64,000 nt of DNA, taken from the NCBI GenBank assembly GCA_003971905.1, contig RSEE01000151.1:54205-118204 (forward strand), given 5' to 3'. The notes beneath the pieces were generated by a model, which was not told the origin of the DNA, ran no database searches, and worked only from the letters and a program-made list of their open reading frames with translations. The DNA is from Moniliella sp. 'wahieum' (lineage: Eukaryota; Basidiomycota; Moniliellomycetes; Moniliellales; Moniliellaceae). Positions 36,672 to 48,103 of this stretch are shown here, piece by piece (position 1 is the stretch's first letter; each line of letters begins with the position of its first letter). Position numbers and translations under genes: made by a program.

Positions 36672-38480
36672 GGCGGTGGCGGCGGAGGGCGGCGGCGGAG
36701 GAGCGGCAGCAGCAGAGGACGAGGAAGACGACGGAGTGGACGCAGAGCAGAAGCAGACGCAGCAGACGCAGACGCAGAAAGCAGACGCAGATGTAGACGC
36801 AGCCGCAGCCGCAAACACTGGCGAGTGCATCGAGGCCAAGACAGAGCCGAGCCGGGGCCGGGCGGGGGGATGGAAGGAGGAGCTTGCTATCCTCGACGTG
36901 TGTTCGAATGGCCTGTGTACTGCTAGCAGCTCCTCAGTCATCGGCAGCAGCCGGAGAGAGGGTGACAGCGCGTCATCTATCACATGAAACGTTCCGGAAC
37001 GTACGCTTTTTGTTGCACGTCGTACCTCGGTCCCAGCCAAAACAGGCAAGCCGGCACAGCGCCAGTCTGGGCGCTGCCTCGCCTCTACCTGCAAGTCGTT
37101 CTTTCTGGCCTGGCGGCGTATGCTGCACCCAGCACACCCGAGCAAGTCAGCCCTCCGCCCAACAACCCCCCAGGTTAGGCCCAGTCGCCGTTCGGCCGCT
37201 CTACAGCGGCAAACCCTCGCGGGTGGCAATTCAGTCGGAATACGCCGTCCTCATCGGTGTCAATGAAGCTTCAAGCTTCAAGTTGAAGCTCCAAGAGGGC
37301 CCGCGAGATGCCAGTCGCCGTCAAGGCGGCGAAGCGTAGCGGGGCAAAGCGGTCTTTTACTTTCGCTACAGCAGCCATCCGGACGCTATCAGCACTGTGG
37401 CCCTGTACAGTCACATGTCACACGTCACCGGGTAGGGGATTGGTTGCATGGCAGGGGCGCGCGGAGCCTTGTTGCGGAGACCCGAAAAGCTTTAAACCTC
37501 CTCAGGCCCCAAGCCGGAAGCTGGAAGAGGGGCCCGAACGGGACGTGGACTATAGGACGCCAGATGCGCCCACGTCCTGAACCACTGCACGTTGAATCGC
37601 CCCGTGACTAGCATGACTCGACAGTGCGGCCGTTATTTGCTTCGCTTGCCACAGATTCCGCGGCCCCGACCCCGCAGTGGTGCAATCCCGGATATAAGTG
37701 CGGCTCCGGGCATAAGCATACCCCGCGCACCACAGGTGTACGTATGTAACGGAAGGGGGTGTACTTTAACCCGCGTCTTTCATGCCTATACGCGGCCCGC
37801 TGAAGCTTGAAGCACGCCAAAAAGCTCCGAAGCACAGCGGACGACAGTAGGACACGGCAGTGGCCACGTCGGACGTGTGGAGGCGCGGTACACTTGGCTT
37901 CAGGCCGCAGGCCTGTAATAGACTTACTCTGTTCTGCACGCCCCCAACCTTAGCTATACACAGGGTTACAGAGCAAGATGTGCCCTGACCGCTAATAGCT
38001 ACCACTGTGAGGATGGATCAACAGTGTCGATAACGCCCAATCTTCTGCTGTCCATATAGAGTGCACATGGACGTCATTCCAGCCGCGAGCCATACCATAG
38101 TGTAAGACCGGAGGAACCCAAGGATTTGATTGGGTGGATAACCTCTGGAAATGTAGAGCAATGCAATCGCGGTGATAGTGGTTAAGGATTAAGCTGTCTG
38201 CCCTAGAGGCGACAGGGGTTCAAACAAGCCGGAGTATAAAAACGTGGAAACTTCGGAGGTCAAGTAAAGGGGCAAAGGGGGAAAAGGCGCCCTGGCCCAT
38301 GTGCGGGCCCGTGGGTCCCAACACATAGAGCACACCTTATATAACAAGAAAATACCACACCGATTCACCCCGGACTGTAGTTTGCCGACGGACTGAAAGC
38401 GGGCGGGGAAGGCGAAGACGAAGTAGACGTGGAAGGCACAGCAAAGACAGGTGAGCGTGCGCCAGGCCAATCCAACTCGC
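36672..38480. other. Intergenic spacer, about 1.8 kb
   Basis: Upstream region of the Zn2Cys6 gene and 3' flank of RAD16. A (GCTTCAA)2 microsatellite at 37266-37280 is flanked by its inverted form. No coding sequence recognised. 38160-38230 vaguely resembles a tRNA but fails on pairing (see rejected items). Confidence 0.5.
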
Positions 38481-41400
38481 TCAGAGTGTGAACAGGAAGC
38501 GCAAGTCCGACACACTCAGCCGTCCCATAGCGCTGTCGTCCTTGCCGATCGCGGCCTCGATCATGGCGCTCTTCTTGTTTTGCAGTTCGATGATGCGACT
38601 CTCAATCGAGTTTTCAATGATCAGTCGCTTGACCACAATTGGCCGGTGCTGGCCAATGCGGTGAATGCGGTCCATTGCCTGCGTCTCCACCGACGGGTTC
38701 CACCACGGCTGACACGAGCCCAATCACAATGTCACAATGTCAGTTCACTTCTTTCGTTACGCGTCACGGATTAGGTGCGCCAGAGGGTACTTACATCCAT
38801 CAGATACACCCGGCTTGCCTCGACCAAATTGAGTGCCACGCCACCTGCCTTGAGGGAGAGAGGAGAACGGTGGTGTGGGTGTTGGCTTGAAAGTGCTTGA
38901 TGGTCTTGTCTCGCGCTTCGGGGGTCATGGAACCTTCAAGGCGGCAGATGGAGAAACCAGCGCGTTGGAGCCGGAACGCAATCAGGTCCAAAAAATTGGT
39001 AAACTGACTAAACACAAGCGATTTGATCGTCGAATCCTCCCGACGGAGCGAGATGAGCTCTTCGACCAACGCCTCAATCTTGGTTGACGACCGCCACTGA
39101 TCCATGTTGAGACGGGAGAGGATGCCCTGCCGCGCAGTGTCGTACCCGACCGGCGGGGAAAGCGCCTCTTGTTCCAGATCAATCACAATCGTCGCATGGC
39201 AGTAGGGGCAGTCGTGGGCATGCACATGCGAGCCCGGTTCCGTCTCGAGATATTCGCGAATGCAGAGGCGGCAAAAGACGTGCCGGCACTTGGACAGGAT
39301 CGGGTCCTCTGCCACATCCATACAGATTCGGCACACCCGGTTATTCTGCTCCGCATCATCGGCGAGCAGGTGCTGCTGAATTCCGGTTTGGGAGCGAAGC
39401 ACCAGGTCGGGGTGGTTGGCCATCTGACGCATGCGGGTAAGGAGGGTAAAAATGTTGCTGTAGTTGTTCAGTACGGTACCCTGGTTGAGATAGGTGGAGA
39501 ATTTGCGGGTAGTGTCCTTGTACAAGCTTTCGTACAGATCTTCCTCCTCTTCGTTGAACTGGTCGCGCCGGACCAGAACCGTGCGAGGCGGTAGTCCCAT
39601 ATCGTCCGCACGCTCGAGTTTGGTGCGGCGGAGCATGATGTGCGCCAAGAGCGAGTGCAGACGACCAAATGCGTCTCGCCCCTCGCCCGAGTCAACGCCA
39701 CCACGTTGAATGGGTTTGAGAATCTCACTGTTCCAGAAAGCGGAATGATGCATGGGCGTGTGGCCACATTGGTCGCAGGAGCGCTTATCGCTGAAAGACC
39801 AGTGAAGTGACTTGCACTCGCACCGCAGGCAAAAGTAGAACGCGTAAGGGTCTGCCCCCAAGAAACGGATCATAGAGTAGAGCTCTCCCACTCGGTTCTG
39901 CAGGGGTGTGCCGGAAAGACACCACCGATAATCTCCTGACAGCTCGAACGCAGCCTTGGCCATGTTGGTGGTTCGCTCCTTGATGTTGTGCGCTTCGTCC
40001 AACACAATCCGATGCCATGGGTGCTGTGGAGGGGGCTGTCTTCAAAAATAAGTTCGCCATTGCGCCTCCACCCTTTCACCTGCTTGCTGAACGATCGTTC
40101 CATCGTTTGGTAGGAGGTCAACACCACATCGTAGTTCTTGAGCTCGTTCGCATTCCGTTCGCGTTTGAGACCATGCCAAAGAAGGACATTCATCCCAGGC
40201 GTGTACTTGTTAATTTCGTTGCGCCACTGCATGATTGCGACCGTGGGAGCAACCACCAACGCTGGGCCTTTTTCTCGTGATAGTCCGACATGAAGAGCCC
40301 GATCATCTGGATCGTCTTGCCCATGCCCATCTCGTCAGCAAGAATGCCACCGGCCCACTCCGACTTTTCCTGTTTGGTGAGCCAGTTGATGCCCTCGAGC
40401 TGGAAGGGAGTAGTTTGATCGTCATGCCTGGTGGCTGTTCAGCCTCTTCGACTTTCCGAACAGGGATTGGGCGAGGTCCTCCCAAATGGTAGTTAACTCG
40501 GGGTTGATGGGGCAACAACCGTTCGCGCAATTGGTCGTACCGGGACCGAGTATCTTTTCGCTTACGCGCTCGCTCCCGCCTCCGCCGTTGGATTGCCGTC
40601 TCATAGCGAATGTCCTCGGCCATCGAGCCACGAGCCAAAGGAACATCGGACAAGGCACCATCAGCAGCGTTCGGAGCATAGGCAGTGAACATGGGCTCAT
40701 CACTGTCCGACTCGGAATCGGCCTGGACGTTGCTCTGCGCGTCATCAACCCGAAAGTCACTGTCGTCGTCATCGTCATCGTCTTGTTCGCTATCATCGAT
40801 CTTGGCCTGTTTGGATGACCGCGTAGCACGCTTACGTGGAGGGGGGGGCGAGAGGGGGCCGAAATCATCGTCGCTCTCGGACTTGTACTTGCGCTTTTTC
40901 TCTTGCGGTGTGGTCCGTCCACGAATTGGGGAAGGCGCCTTGGCCTTTCCCTTTCCTTTCGCTTTGCCACCATTTGGGCCTGAGTGGTGGTGGCTGGGGA
41001 GAGCGGAAAGGAGGAAGAGGCACTGGCCGATTCCTTTTAACGGCAGATTTGGCTTTGGACCGAGTGGATGGAAGGGTAGCTTTGGAAGACATCAAAACAG
41101 CATCAACTTCATCCTCTTCGGTAGTGTCCCCCTCCATATTAGCTTCGACAAGACTTCCTCCTCTCTTCCTCCTTCACCTCTCTTGAGGGAGGGGCGCCCC
41201 TGCGACCAGAGGTAGACCGAGCGGGTTACGACGAGAAGCCTGGGCCCGCTTGGCAGGTGTGGGGGGGAGAGAGGCCTCCAAACCGTCGCTGGCCGGGACC
41301 ACTACGGTGGAGGCAGCTGCAGTCTTGGCCGCACCACGGCGGGTGGACGCACGGGGGGCGGGCGCACAGGGACATGGCGCGGAGAGGACCCAGGATCTGA

Positions 41401-41612
41401 GTCGGTGAGGCTGTCGGATTCGTCCACGACCACGACGGAAGCCAGCTTGGCCGGCGGGGGGGACGGGTCGGAGGGGGACGGGGAGGAGGCGACGGTGTGG
41501 GCCAGACTGGTTTGGCCCGTCGAGGCGGCGGCGGCGGCAGGCGACGGTGTCTCCGACACGGCGCGCAGACGGGCGGAGCGGCGGGGGGGCCGGCGGAGGC
41601 GGACACAGCCAT
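38481..41612 (-). CDS. RAD16: Rad16-like SNF2 ATPase with RING finger (nucleotide excision repair)
   Basis: DNA-dependent ATPase/E3 ligase. In yeast it works with Rad7 in global-genome nucleotide excision repair of non-transcribed DNA. The start [14 protein letters not shown] (41610-41612) leads a long acidic/basic disordered N-terminus ([19 protein letters not shown]). The SNF2 lobe follows: [15 protein letters not shown] (Walker A, about 40300-40345), [12 protein letters not shown], the DEAH box [10 protein letters not shown] and [22 protein letters not shown]3HC4 RING ([16 protein letters not shown], then [12 protein letters not shown] and CPYC) sits between the lobes at about 39190-39335, the Rad16/Rad5 arrangement. 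The second lobe has [18 protein letters not shown] and [11 protein letters not shown]. An intron at 38710-38794 joins YLMD to PWWNPSVE. The end, [11 protein letters not shown], matches the Rad16 C-terminus (yeast ends with a similar LQFLF motif). About 1,015 codons. One-base breaks near 41575, 41130, 40930, 40420, 40265, 40015 and 38860. Confidence 0.93.
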
Positions 41613-42103
41613 GGCGGGCGCGGTGGCGGAGGTGGCGGGCACAGAGCGAAGAAGAGCCAAAGCAGACGCCAGAAAAAGCGAAGACAGCGTAATCGCCCTG
41701 GCTGCTTCCAGCTTGACGCTTAATTACCTGAGCGGCTTATCGCAACACTGCCGCCTGCCGGGCGAGGATCGTGATCATCGACCGTCGGATATGCATACGC
41801 CGCAAACAAAGTTAGCTAAGCGCCGGCGCCAGCCGCGGCACTTTAAGTAACGAGCGAACCAGCGCAGGCGGAACGCGTCACGCGCGTCGGCGTGTCACTG
41901 TCACACATCACACGCACATCACGCCCCTTCCAGCCCCTTCCGGCTCACCGGTCACCGATCACCGGTCACCGGCACCACGCTTGCGCATATCCGGCCAAGC
42001 CGCCTGTGCGTGCTTGGCTTGCAGGACTATACGAGGGAGGGTGTGCTCGCTACAGGGTATGCATTCAGCCGGAGCGACCGGGCCGACCAGTCCAGCCCCG
42101 CGA
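41613..42103. other. Spacer between RAD16 start and dynactin p27 stop
   Basis: About 490 bp with the presumed RAD16 promoter. It contains GGTCACCGG/GATCACCGG direct repeats at 41945-41975. No gene. Confidence 0.5.
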
Positions 42104-43225
42104 TTAGGACTTGATGATTTTGAGGCGCATCGACTTGTGCAGGTCTGCCGCAAAGTGTCCACACAGCGTCAGTATCAGTACAGAGCGCAGCGATGCGGGC
42201 AGAAACAGACCCACTTTCACGCAAGTAATCCAGGTGCTTGATGTGCAACGCAGCGTGCTGCTTCACCCCCTCCCCACTCCATATGCGCCGGCGGGCGTCG
42301 TAGCCAAAGACAACCGTGCGATCCGGCAGAGGTCGAGCACGGGTGTGCTTGGCCCGGTCGCGGTCGAGCACGGACGTGCTGGGCTGGTCGCTGTGTCGTG
42401 GGTCGCGGGCCGCGACATCCGGCCCGGTGGAACCAGCCACCTCCGCACCTTCCGACTGTCCATCTGGAAACACCCACACACGAGGGAATGTCAGTACGCC
42501 CACACACAACACTGGGAAGAAGGCGAACCCAGTTGAAGTTCTTCGTCAAACGCTTGCCTCAACATCTCCTCCACATCGTGGCCAGCAATGGGGTTGGGGT
42601 ACACCGAGCATCCGGCCCCAATGGTGCAGTGGGAGGGAATGGCCATGCCGGGAGCGACAAAGCTGCGCACCTCAAATGTGTTGTTGGAGCCTACCGAGGC
42701 AGCTTCCACACCTGCAGGTGGCAATGGAGTCAGTCAAGTGAGTGCGGGGCCTGCAGCAACAGAGGGCAGAGGGGTCGAATGATGACACGTACGGGATCCG
42801 ACCTCAAAGTAGTTATAATCGCCGATGCGAAGAATGCCAGGCCCTCTGTTTGACCAGGCAAAATGAGGCAAGTAAGGTCAGGACTGACCGGCCAAGAAGG
42901 AAGAAACACGACATACCGATTGATAATGACCGCTTCTTCTACGAGGCAACCGGTGCCCAGGATAATGGGCGCGCCAAGCGCCAAGATGGATGCACGTGGA
43001 TGCACAACAGATTGCGTGCCAATGCGTACGTTTCCCAGGATAACGGATTCCTCCGCAAGCGTCACTCGTGTGCCCACCGTGATCTTGTCGGCCACCATGC
43101 GGGGTCGTCTGGCGTCAGTCGGGGTAAGGCGGGGCAGATGGAGACGCGGGGGCCGCATGATCGCTTGTGGCCGAGGGCGACACTTTGCGTGCCGGAGCAA
43201 AGAACTGTTCAGCACTAGCGGGCAT
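42104..43225 (-). CDS. DCTN6: Dynactin subunit 6 (p27), pointed-end complex
   Basis: Part of the dynactin pointed-end complex (p25, p27, p62, Arp11) that helps dynein select cargo. I start at MPASAEQFFAPARKVSP (43223-43225). The left-handed beta-helix reads ITVGTRVTLAEESVILGNVR, IGTQSVVHPRASILALGAP and IILGTGCLVEEAVIINR, then RIGDYNYFEVGS and ASVGSNNTFEVRSFVAPGMA. NTFEV and the EEAVIIN phrase are close to animal p27. Four introns: 42846-42916, 42712-42792, 42464-42528 and 42145-42214, each with GT..AG and the joins in frame. After CSVYPNP a hydrophilic insert of some 60 residues (PRHSDQPSTSVLDRDRAK region) precedes LPDRTVVFGYDARRRIW, KHLDYLRE and the basic end KSMRLKIIKS. The spliced length of about 278 aa exceeds animal p27 (190) because of the insert and an N-terminal extension. 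One frame break near 43115. This is the most intron-rich gene in the window. Confidence 0.88.
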
Positions 43226-44511
43226 GCGCGTGGTTAGCTGGCGAAGAGACAGCGCGCGTATTGCGGAGCGGCGAGCTCACCTCTTGCTCATGCTCTGGCC
43301 CGGGAAACGATAGCAATGTGCGTGTGGCGCGCCCGCCCCAGCAATTGCGACAGCCGACAGCAGCCAACCGGATTGCGCCAAGCGAGCCGGTGGATTACGT
43401 AACACCCGTCTGCTCTTCCATCCACTGCAAGCTCCGCCGCCTTCTGTGACACTTGCTTCTGAAATCCCTTCAAAACTATACGCTCAACAACGTTCACTCC
43501 CTCAAGGAAGAGGAGGCCTGAGGGGGTCAGCGAGCAGCCCCATCGCTCATGCGCTCATCCATCTGGGTCGGATCGAGCTCGTTCATCGATCCTTCGCCTT
43601 CGTTGGCGCCGATTCAGAAGCTGGACATGCGCACAAGGCGTTTCCAAAAGACGTCTCTCTGTCAGCACTTGTTCGCAGCAGCCAGCTCAAGGCTCAGCCT
43701 GGCTCAGCCTTCCATCGTTGCGTTTGATCCATGCGGGAAACGTCGATACGCTCAGTTAATGCTGGGTTCAACGAGCGCTCAGCCTGTTGGTTCAGCAGCC
43801 GCGAGCTGACACGCACACGCAATTGCTGGTTCAATCTGCTGAGCTAGAGCACCCCATAGACGCTCTGTTGGTGACGATCGCAGCCGTCGAGTCGGTGCTG
43901 ATGCGCTGATGCGCTGATGACTTGGGTTCAAATGGACCACGGTGGGTCCAGAGCTGGGCATGGCCGAGGACCAGCTGGTGGCCGCCGTCGTGACAGAGAA
44001 GTCGAACTTGCGGCTGGGCTCACTTGGCACGACGCATAACCGGCCTAACCATCCATAACCTCAGCAGCACCGGGCGGGCACGGGGGAAGCGGGCGGGGCA
44101 GTAGGGTTGGCCCAGGGTTGCACTTGTTTGCGCTCACAGTTTAATTTGAGCTCGGGGCGCTGGCCGCAGGCAGGGGCGGGTTGGCGTTGAAAGGGCTGGT
44201 TGGCGTCGCACGGCGCCAGTGGCCGCACCCGGGAATAGAACCATGCTCCCAGCGCAGCGGCCGCAGCCCAGCGCACCCCGTCGCGCTGCCCCTCCCCCCA
44301 CGGGCTGCCTGGCCCGGGCCCAGCACGGCGCCAGTGCTCCCACCCCCCTGGTTTCACGGCGCTCGCTGTAGCGCATCGCATCGCACGGACCCCCCCGCCC
44401 GACGCAGCAGCAATAAAACCCACTTTGCTTCCGCCCCGCCGCGCCCACACCTTCTCCCCATCACCTCCCCTCCCTCCACTCCCCCTACAGCCACATCCAT
44501 ACTCACTCACC
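43226..44511. other. Divergent promoter region, dynactin p27 / TPI
   Basis: About 1.3 kb. GCTCAGCCT-type units cluster at 43680-43800 and a GCGCTGATGC direct repeat lies at 43895-43920. The last 100 bp are C/T-rich with AATAAAACC at about 44410, typical of a highly expressed glycolytic promoter. No gene. Confidence 0.5.
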
Positions 44512-45270
44512 ATGGCACGCACTTTCTTCGTCGGCGGCAACTGGAAGATGAACGGGTCGATCGACTCGGTCTCCAAGCTCGTTGCCAGCCTCACTACGTC
44601 CCAGCTCGGCAAGGGCACTGAGGTCGTCGTTGCGCCCCCCTTCCTCTACCTGCTGGATGTGCAGGCCAAGATTGCCGCCGCGGGCAAGTCCAAGGAGATC
44701 CAGGTCGCTGCCCAGAACGCTTACCCCAAGCCCTCGGTGCGTTCACTGGTGAGGTTTCCGTCGCCCAGCTGGCCGACGCCAAGATTCCCTGGGTCATCCT
44801 TGGCCACTCGGAGCGCCGCACCTACTTTGGCGAGACGAACGAGATTGTTGCTGAAAAGACCAAGGCCGCCCTTGACGCTGGCCTCAAGGTCATCCTCTGC
44901 ATTGGCGAGACTCTTGCCGAGCGTGAGGCCGGTAAGGGAGACTGTTGTGGACGAGCAGCTTGCCGCGGTGGCCAAGGCTGTTCCCAGCGACTGGGCCAGC
45001 CGCATTGTGATTGCCTACGAGCCCGTCTGGGCCATTGGCACGGGCAAGACGGCGACGCCAAAGCAGGCCCAGGAGTGCACGCGTTCATTCGCAAATGGCT
45101 TGCCGACAAGCTGGGCGCTGCCGACGCCGAGAACACGCGGATTATCTACGGTGGCTCGGCCAACGCGGGCAATGTAAGGAGCTTGCCCAGCAGCCCGACA
45201 TTGACGGCTTCCTGGCTGGCGGCGCTTCGCTCAGCCCGAGTTTGCCACCATCTGCTCGGCTACCCCCTGA
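44512..45270 (+). CDS. TPI1: Triosephosphate isomerase
   Basis: Glycolytic enzyme interconverting dihydroxyacetone phosphate and glyceraldehyde 3-phosphate in the cytosol. The start MARTFFVGGNWKMNGS (ATG 44512-44514) carries the catalytic Lys (NWKMN). Further sites are AQNAYPKPSGAFTGE, the catalytic His in ILGHSERRTYFGE, the catalytic Glu in AYEPVWAIGTGKTATP (phosphate loop 6), and IIYGGSANAGN with FLAGGASL for phosphate binding. It ends ATICSATP, stop 45268-45270. The length of about 250 aa fits the family and there is no intron. Four to five one-base errors break the frame: near 44737 (lost G), 44937 (gained G), 45076 (lost G), 45175 (lost C) and 45230. TPI is essential and the breaks are trivial, so this gene is the best internal control showing that such breaks are assembly errors. 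Confidence 0.96.
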
Positions 45271-45954
45271 TTTGCCCTCACGACAATGATATTGACCAGC
45301 AGCGCAATGACATTTACTGCACTACAAGGTCTAGTCATCTGGTCATCGATTATCCTGCTCTGGTAGTTATTTGCTGTCTCGCACGTTTGCAGATCTCTTG
45401 TGTTTCGTTAGATCGGCTCTACACTGTGTGTGCCGTATGCGTCGTCGCTGTCCTCTCAGGGAGCGCACTGCTGAAGGAGGAGTGGAATGGGGATGTGGTT
45501 CTGAGGAGAGGTACAGGAGGCTATGAGAAGGGTAGGGCCTTATATAGACGAGGGTACCGCGGAGCTGAGGAAGCTTCCGGGCGGGTAGAGGGGTGATGAC
45601 TATCACGCAGGATGGCGTGATTGGGGCATCGCCCCAACAGGCACTACTAGATGGTAGCTGAGAAATTTAGAACCCCATGGAATAGCCCAAACCGATCGCG
45701 CTGAGATTATCGATTAGGGGGCTGCTGAAGGTCGGAAGATCGAGGTGCCGCAGCGCAGATGGCACTATTGAATCGAGGCCTACTCCTCAGCCGGGGGGCG
45801 CAAGGTGTGGCGCTTATTACGTCAGCATGCCCCCATACCAAACTCCCATGATTAAACGAATGAGCTCGGGCCACTTGCCTTGAGCATGGGCAGCTAGTTT
45901 CGTGCCTCTTCTCCCCTCCTCCACCTCTCTTTTGATCGCTGCACCATCTTGACC
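45271..45954. other. Spacer between TPI and the PfpI-like gene
   Basis: About 680 bp, gene-free. A TATATAG string at about 45541-45547 is more than 400 bp from the next ATG, so its role is doubtful. Confidence 0.45.
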
Positions 45955-46589
45955 ATGGCTCCCAAAGTCCTTCTCATTGCCGGCGATGCGTCGGAAGACT
46001 TGGAGGTGTACTACCCCTACCAGCGTCTGCTCGAGGAGGGTTACGCAGTCGACATTGCCGCGCCAAGCGTCAAAACGCTGCAGCTCGTTGTGCATGACTT
46101 TGTCCCTACCTTTGACACGTTTACCGAGAAGCCCGGTCACACGATCAAGAGCGACATGTACGTTGTTTCCTGGTGTGAAGGAGGGGTCGGGTGGCAGGCT
46201 GACCTCTTGGTTCGTTTTTCCTGGCAGTGCTCTTGACAATGTGAAGCCAGAGGAGTACGTGGCGCTCGTCGTGCCCGGTGGCCGGGCGCCTGAGTACCTG
46301 CGCAACCACCCGGCCGTGCCTGGGATTGTTCAGCACTTTGTCCAGGCCAACAAGCCAATCGCGCATCTGTGCCATGGCGCTCTGATCCTTGCAGCCGCCG
46401 GGGTGCTCAAGAACGGCGTTAAAACGGCCGCCTACCCGCGCTCAGACGGACGTGGTCCTGGCCGAGGCGAGTGGGACGAGCAGTGCCCGTTGTGGCAAGA
46501 AGATTGTTAGTGCCCAGGCCTGGCCCGATCACCCGGCCTGGTTCCGCGCGTTCCTCGCTATCCTGCGCAAGGATGCGCCCCTCAACTAG
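45955..46589 (+). CDS. DJ-1/PfpI superfamily protein
   Basis: Small cysteine-dependent hydrolase/glyoxalase-like fold. Members include proteases, deglycase/glyoxalase-III enzymes and chaperones. The start MAPKVLLIAGDASEDLEVYY (45955) holds the conserved acidic residue of strand 1 (EDLEV). An intron at 46158-46227 (GTACGT..GGCAG) joins IKSD to IALDNVKPEEY. The core VALVVPGGRAPEYLRNHP is the family's G-G-R/x-A-P block, and AHLCHGALILAAAGVL contains the nucleophile-elbow Cys followed by His. It ends DHPAWFRAFLAILRKDAPLN, stop 46587-46589. About 188 aa, the usual length for PfpI/YhbO-type proteins. One break near 46437, where the segment after TAAYP needs one base to read LQTDVVLAEASG. The exact activity (peptidase or aldehyde detoxification) is not decidable here. 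Confidence 0.88.
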
Positions 46590-47298
46590 ATCGGACCGGT
46601 CCAGCTCGACAGGCCTGCGGCGTTGGCCCCCGTATCAGGTCCTGTACTCCCCTTGAGGCGGGATACACCGAGTGGCAGTGTACTGGACGCCGCCAGTGAC
46701 ACGTGCGATGTGAGTCCGCGACGTCGGAGCTCAACACACAGCTTGTGAGATTGGAATTGGAATGGTCCATGCTAAGAGCGCTAAGGGATGATTGGTGGGC
46801 GCTGCGTCGCGTGATATGTATATAGACACCACCTTAGTCATTTTTATTTCCCCCCCGGCTGCACTCCTGCTATCTCCCATGGCCAGGTGCTAGCGAGAGT
46901 CCCTTCCAGAACAAAGACAGTGTCGCATCCATGCTGCCTAGCGTGCCGGACCGCCGAGCTTGCCAGCTACAATCCGCCACATGGTTCGTACTTTTCCAGA
47001 ATCCTCATTGCTGCCTCAATTGTTTACGATCAACGAGGCACGCGAATGCAGAGTCGATCCAGACTATCAAACTGGCTGCACTTGGACCTCTCTGTCGCAT
47101 CCATCCTCTGTGCATGGTAGTGAACTGGCATGAAGATTTTCTCTCCAGACTGCCGAGCATATAACTCACTCGCTCACTAGTTTCGTTGATGGCAGGGCCA
47201 TGGGAACGTTGGAATGCGTCGATTTACACCATATACAAGGCTCTGTTCTTCCAAGTGTGCACTGGTATCCGCTTAAGCCCGAGTCTCAGATCTCACCT
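46590..47298. other. Convergent spacer between the PfpI-like and dynactin p25 genes
   Basis: About 700 bp of 3' flanks. An imperfect direct repeat (CCATGCTGCCTAGCGTGCC / CATCCTCTGTGCATGGTAGT region) was noted but is weak. No gene supported. Confidence 0.4.
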
Positions 47299-48103
47299 TT
47301 ACCCAGCCGGTCTGAACTGGTGGTAGTACGCGCGCAATCGTGTTTCACATGTGGTAGGGAAGGACTCAGGCAGGCTAGCGATTTGGCGTCCTAAGGGAAG
47401 TATGGTAAGTAGGTTAGTTTTTGTGACGGCAGCACGAACAAAGGAATAAGGACGGCGGTTGCGCACCCGGTAGCCTGCCCTACAGTCATACTGGGGACCA
47501 TGGTATTGGGGCGAGAATGGTGCCGTCTAGATGACGGCCGATCCTTGATATAGCACCACCCCCCCCACCACGCAGTTTGCGGCCAATGTCGACATGGCTC
47601 CAATCGCCGAGGCCTGGAATGATGGAGCCAGGCCCGATGCGGACATAGTCGCCCATTTTGAGGGCAAAATAAAAAGGACCCTTGTAGGTCTTGTACGGCG
47701 GGCGGAGAATGCTGCCATCGTCAAGAGACAGTACCGTCCGGTGGATATGACGACGCCAGAGCGCTGCTGGACGGCGGCAAGAGCAGCAGCTCGTTGGGCA
47801 GCTTGCTTGGTCGCCGCCGTTCCCGCCCCGTCTGCGGCCGTGTGAGCTAGGCTGCTGGCGGGTGGGGCGGCAATGGGCCGTTTGAGGTCACCACGAAGAA
47901 TCACACCCTCTTGATAATGCACCGGCCACCGAGCATGATGTTGCTGCTGCCTTGGATCACGGCACGGCGAGAGACCTTGTTCCGGGTGGGGTTGGTGATG
48001 ACATACTCGGACACATGGTACGCTGGCACCTGCTCGCCGCCCACGATGCATGGTCCGACAGGACGGCAGCGGCGGAAGCCATCGGGTGCTGGGATACCGC
48101 CAT
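47299..48103 (-). CDS. DCTN5: Dynactin subunit 5 (p25), pointed-end complex
   Basis: Partner of p27 in the dynactin pointed-end complex, which links dynein to endosomal cargo in fungi. Likely start ATG 48103 (MAVSQHPMASAAAVLSDH) with a frame change to HVSEYVITNPTRNKVSRRAV and then IQGSSNIMLGGRCIIK. The EYV..T..GNKVSRxSV..GSQNI start is diagnostic of p25. The beta-helix continues EGVILRGDL, an Ala/Thr/Gln-rich insert of about 40 residues, then GRYCLL, RPPYKTYKGPFYFALKMGDY and VRIGPGSII, and after more breaks ANCVVG, IKDR, LAPNTMVPSMTV. An intron at 47391-47466 (GTGCGC..ACTAAC..TTAG) joins GRLPG to RQIASLPESFPT. The end AYYHQFRPAG resembles fungal p25. About 243 aa against 182 in animals, the excess being the insert. 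At least five one-base breaks (near 48045, 47908, 47725, 47600 and 47480). Identification is firm and exact ends less so. Confidence 0.85.

Noticed and set aside
38160-38230. tRNA-like stretch (AGTGGTTAAGGA ... GGGGTTCAAAC)
   Set aside because: A- and B-box-like strings are present, but neither the acceptor stem nor the T-arm pairs and there is no proper anticodon stem-loop.
41945-41975. CRISPR-like or operator-like direct repeats (GGTCACCGG)
   Set aside because: Only three short adjacent copies without regular spacers, and the DNA is eukaryotic.
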